The notes under the pieces are model-generated. The model saw nothing but the letters and a program-made list of their open reading frames with translations, made no database searches and was not told the origin of the DNA. Of a stretch of 64,000 nt of DNA, positions 60,647 through 64,000 are shown piece by piece; position 1 is the first letter of the stretch; each line of letters begins with the position of its first letter. Source of the DNA: Hirudinaria manillensis (taxonomy: Eukaryota; Annelida; Clitellata; Hirudinida; Hirudinidae). The stretch is taken from NCBI GenBank assembly GCA_034509925.1, contig CM067528.1, positions 6,740,001 through 6,804,000 of the forward strand, written 5' to 3'. Made by a program: the position numbers and the translations under genes.

Positions 60647-62033
60647 ATATTGAAAGATATATAAAATATATGAAAGGTGAAAGTCAAATAAAAAATCTGA
60701 TATATGAACAATCACTTCGCCAAAGAGCCCACCTTTGAATACTGGGGACAACCTCCAAATAGAGATTGGACTGAGGCTGGCAAATTGTCCGAAGCCCATC
60801 TCCATGATGACGAGGGGCATTCCCAGCAACAGCATGTAGATGACGTATGGGATCAAGAAGGCTCCTGTTAATTGCAATGGAAATGATTCATAAATTATAA
60901 GTATTTATAAGTCGACTAACATTATTCTTAAGAGTAACATTAAGACAAAGAAGATGCTAAGAAGGTGCTTCTAATTCGATTCGAATTTTGCTGAAATTGG
61001 ATTCCAGGAAGCAAATAAGATTCAATCAATTGTTAAACATTCAAATAATTCATGCCAATCAATGCTATTTGCACAATTAACCGTAATAAATAGGATTATG
61101 TGCGATTAAAGTTTCCATTAGTGCTGCTAAAAATAAAATTACTTTTAATATAAGAAATAATAATTAAGATGAAACTGTTCAAGCCCTCAGCTAAAAGCTT
61201 AGGTTCAGAGAACGAATTAATTCAAAATAAAGCACGATTTATTCACAATAATCAATTAGAATTTATCCATAATTTATCATCGACCGAAATGGTTATTAAA
61301 TGAATAATATTTATTGTTATTATAATAATAATTATCATCTCAAAGTGGTCTTCGAAATTAGAGGCGAGTCAGTCAAAATGTGTATATTACGCCGGAATGT
61401 CCGGCCGTGAGAGCGCGTGGGTAATATTTGTGCACGCGTACACACAAACATTCACACATCCACGTACGAACACTAAACACACCTAATGAAATAAGGTCGA
61501 CACCAGAGGGACCACACGACGCGTTCAATTTTACTTCCTCCTCTTAACAATTAATAAATTTAAAAACAATTATTTAACTTATCTTTGCACTTAAATGCAA
61601 TTTCTGATGAGCGATATCTGTTCCACGTGGTAACGAATTCATTTGTGGAACGACATTGAAGCACCATTATTTTACATACAAATATTATTTTGAAGAAAGT
61701 AAATTAAACAAAAACTTAGATAAATTAGATAATTTCTCTTTAGCGAAAGAAAAAACATTTTAGGAATAAAGACAAGAATGTTAACACTTAAAAACCTCGA
61801 GGTGGCAAAACGCGATACTCGACGAAACACGAGTAACGAAACACCAACCAACCTCCGCCATTCCTGTAGCAGACGTAAGGAAATCTCCAAATAGTACCGA
61901 GTCCGACAGCGTATCCAATGCAGGACAGGAGAAAGTCAAACTTTCCAACCCAACTGTCCCTCTTCTTGAGGCTCACAGAAGCAATCGACGAACTCAATCT
62001 TCGAACGAGTTCTCTAGGATTGGCCTTTGTCAT
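47681..62033 (-). CDS. SLC6-family sodium-coupled transporter (609 residues, 14 exons)
   Basis: Exons, 5' to 3': 61853-62033, 60733-60864, 57548-57785, 54634-54766, 54005-54139, 51957-52060, 51422-51471, 50682-50756, 49906-50018, 49511-49639, 49238-49337, 48722-48822, 48015-48182, 47681-47851; all phases agree. Family signatures in order: TM1 [15 protein letters not shown]2 G-M-P-L-x-x-M-E-M-G-F-G-Q, TM3 V-Y-Y-N-V-I-I-A-W, a large extracellular loop with two cysteines and N-x-S/T sites, TM6 to [10 protein letters not shown]8 to G-V-D-S-Q, TM10 DWY and [12 protein letters not shown]12 YKYPTW, and tail R-L-K-E-V-S-K-P-x-R-D-W-G-P. Length fits the family. These plasma-membrane proteins import neurotransmitters or amino acids with Na+ and Cl-. 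The tail resembles the glycine/proline/GABA group, but the substrate cannot be fixed. Unusual: Thr47 replaces the conserved TM1 Asn, and TM7 has Asp317 and Ala321. Confidence 0.93.
49828..49900. repeat. ATC/CCA-type trinucleotide tract
   Basis: A run of CATCAT, CGT and CCA triplets lies directly after the donor of the ninth SLC6 exon. A similar tract is at about 50195-50290. Confidence 0.7.
58150..58345 (+). mobile_element. Probable tRNA-derived SINE in SLC6 intron 2
   Basis: TGGCCGAATAAGTAGC at 58182-58197 fits a pol III A box. GTTCGACAC at 58242-58250 fits the B-box consensus GWTCRANNC, about 60 bases later as in tRNA-derived SINEs. The intervening CCTGCTTGCGAC is typical of SINE heads in invertebrates. 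Further on, AGTGCCC and GGGCACT can pair in a hairpin (about 58315-58354). The element is GC-rich against the intron. No A-tail or target duplication was identified, so the ends are approximate. Confidence 0.55.
59341..59388. repeat. AAC/AGC trinucleotide tract
   Basis: A run of CAA and CAG triplets in the second SLC6 intron. Confidence 0.8.
60613..60642. repeat. AT dinucleotide microsatellite
   Basis: About 15 uninterrupted AT repeats, just inside the second SLC6 intron near its donor. Confidence 0.9.
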
Positions 62034-64000
62034 TATCTGATGATCGGTTAATGATTTCTTTAATGTAATCGAGTCAGTGGTCAGCGTTCAAAGTTGACAC
62101 TCTTGCTATTGATTGCTTAAAGTCAAAGAACACTTTAGAAATGTCTGTAGTAAGTTTGTGATTTTCTTCTTTAAAATGTTTTTAAACTATCCAGTTAGAA
62201 ATAATCGTCAATGACTTTAATAATAAGTATTATGATATATCAAACAAATATGTTCTGAAGTATTGAGAAGCAAATAAACGGCTTCTATACCCAGGATTAC
62301 TCGCGAGACAAACAATGATTTTTAAAATTCTAAAAATTTCCAAATCTCGGAACCAGACAATCCACTTCAGAAAGTCTGTGTTGTCTGATCATCAATGCGG
62401 TTTATATAAGTATCCCCACACGTTCGTTTTAAGGTATGCGTGTGCGCTCACACCAACGGGATCATTTTGAAAGGCTATATTCATCGCTGGAAATGTATAA
62501 GTAGATGTAATCGTCTATTAATTTTTTCTAAAATGGTGTGCCATTCTCAATTCTATCAAGTTCTACACATCGTTCCGAGTGTTCCTCAATAGTAAATATT
62601 TTTCAAAGATTTTCCACAGATAATCGGCAGTTAGCAGGGTCTTCCTGCTTTTGGAAATTCTGCTGCAACCTGAAATTACTCACGTCCTGTGGTAATGATC
62701 CACCACTTTGGAGGGTCAAATAACAGAAATTATGTCAATTGTCGGTCCTTATTGTCCTGTTGTTGTGCAAAGCGATACGTTTTCTAGATTTTATTTCATC
62801 CAATCATTTAAAGCTCTTAAAAGGAACGTATTTTTTTATATCTTTTAAATCAATGTTTGCATAAGTTAGTTCTTTATTTGAGATAATTTTATCTTTCAAG
62901 TGTTACGAATATAAAATGTATGCGATCAGTCATCAATCAGCAGCTACGTTGAACTGACTATTACTATGGCTATTATTTACCTATTGAAAGGTGGTACAGG
63001 TAATGCATACACACATACAAACATACAAACATGCAATGCATACAAACTGTCATCGATCTGCACTCGGCATAGGTTTTTACTAATCGAAATGTCAGAACGT
63101 AAAACAAGTGTCTTCGCGTCCTACTTAGTAGGCTTCTTCAGATCAACTGATGGCATTTACAAGATATAATAATAATAATATTACATTAATATTACAATAT
63201 TATTAGTATTAAATAAATGTGACATGTCTGCAAAAAAATAAAATTAAAAACAAGAAATTTAATTTAAAAATAATTAATTAAAGAGTCACTCTATTCATTA
63301 TTATCCGTTAGAAATGTAAAAAAAAGAAAGATTACTTTATCGAACGCATGGCTAGTTAATAATAACATCCCTTAGAAATGAAATGATAATCACTACTTTG
63401 GTTACTGATAGGAAATTATACCTAAACAAAGTTAATAAGGCTCATAAAATTTTTAACTGTTTTATGTGACTCTGATACACGAGAGAGCATATCAAATAGA
63501 AGATGAAGTTCAAATTGGATAATGTATTTCGAATAGATTATGAACCCGTTACGAATGCTAACCTTTGCTTCTAAAATATGGAGAGAATATCAATAAACAA
63601 CTCAATTATATCGAAAGTCAGCACTGCTTGAAGGTCGGCAACAACTTTTTTTGTTTCGAAAAATGACATTTACATGGAGGACAGCAGACATTTTTAAAGA
63701 AAATATAGCACTAACGGTTAGACTAATACGACTAATATTTCAGATATTTAAAGCATAACGCCACGAAAGAAAACAAGTGTATCACGACACTAACCAATAA
63801 GCTTTCCGAATGTTAGCAGAAAAGCATCGGTCGGCAGACAAGTCTGTAGATTTAACTCTTTCACGAGATATTAAACTCAATTATGGATTACAGCTAGAAA
63901 TATTTCAATCAATCTATCTTACTATCATTATCATCTTGTAAATCCAAGCCTTTAAATAAACTAATTGAAATATTTTCGAATCTCTGCCTAAAGACGCAAC
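62034..64000. other. Upstream region of the SLC6 gene, no gene recognised
   Basis: No further coding exon, RNA gene or mobile element is recognised. The 5' UTR and promoter of the SLC6 gene should lie in the left part, but no confident core promoter could be picked. Short open frames lack family similarity. Confidence 0.35.

Overview
This window is nuclear DNA of an invertebrate animal. It is AT-rich, genes are split by short GT-AG introns, microsatellites are frequent, and the recognisable proteins are animal ones: a MAP1/Futsch-type first exon, an FLVCR-type transporter, RBM22, a homeodomain protein, a TFIIA large-subunit paralogue and an SLC6 transporter. Fossils of hAT and Tc1/mariner elements, a Ulp1-like protease relic and a tRNA-derived SINE are also present. 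The phylum cannot be fixed from the sequence.

Left third (1-29 kb). A MAP1/Futsch-like first coding exon lies at the left edge on the minus strand, followed by a dead hAT transposase, a two-exon gene for an unrecognised 1187-residue protein, and a two-exon minus-strand gene for an 80-residue secreted peptide with one thrombospondin type 1 repeat. Next come three plus-strand RING-finger genes. The second and third are near-identical and lie in a duplicated segment that also carries a stray copy of the 3' end of the nearby RBM22 gene. The last four exons of an FLVCR-family transporter lie between RING genes 1 and 2. RBM22 itself (minus strand, seven exons) has every splice site intact but lacks the RRM domain. 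A three-exon gene with a divergent homeodomain follows.

Centre (29.6-43.7 kb). The most striking feature is a head-to-tail array of twelve full copies plus one truncated copy of a 1.15 kb unit. Each full unit is a complete intronless transcription unit on the minus strand (TATA box, initiator, CT-rich leader, 265-codon ORF, ATTAAA). The protein has both conserved ends of the TFIIA alpha/beta precursor and a taspase-1-like Q-V/F-D-G site before an acidic stretch. Two subtypes (A and B) largely alternate, so the array has a two-unit higher-order structure, with one A/B hybrid and one A-A step.

Right third (44.7-64 kb). A complete 14-exon SLC6 neurotransmitter/amino-acid transporter gene (minus strand, 609 residues) fills this part. 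Its last four exons are tandemly duplicated (2.39 kb, nearly identical, 4 bp microhomology at the junction), and residues at the Na1 and chloride sites differ from the usual ones. All gene models are conceptual splices read by eye, supported by agreeing splice-site phases and family motifs.
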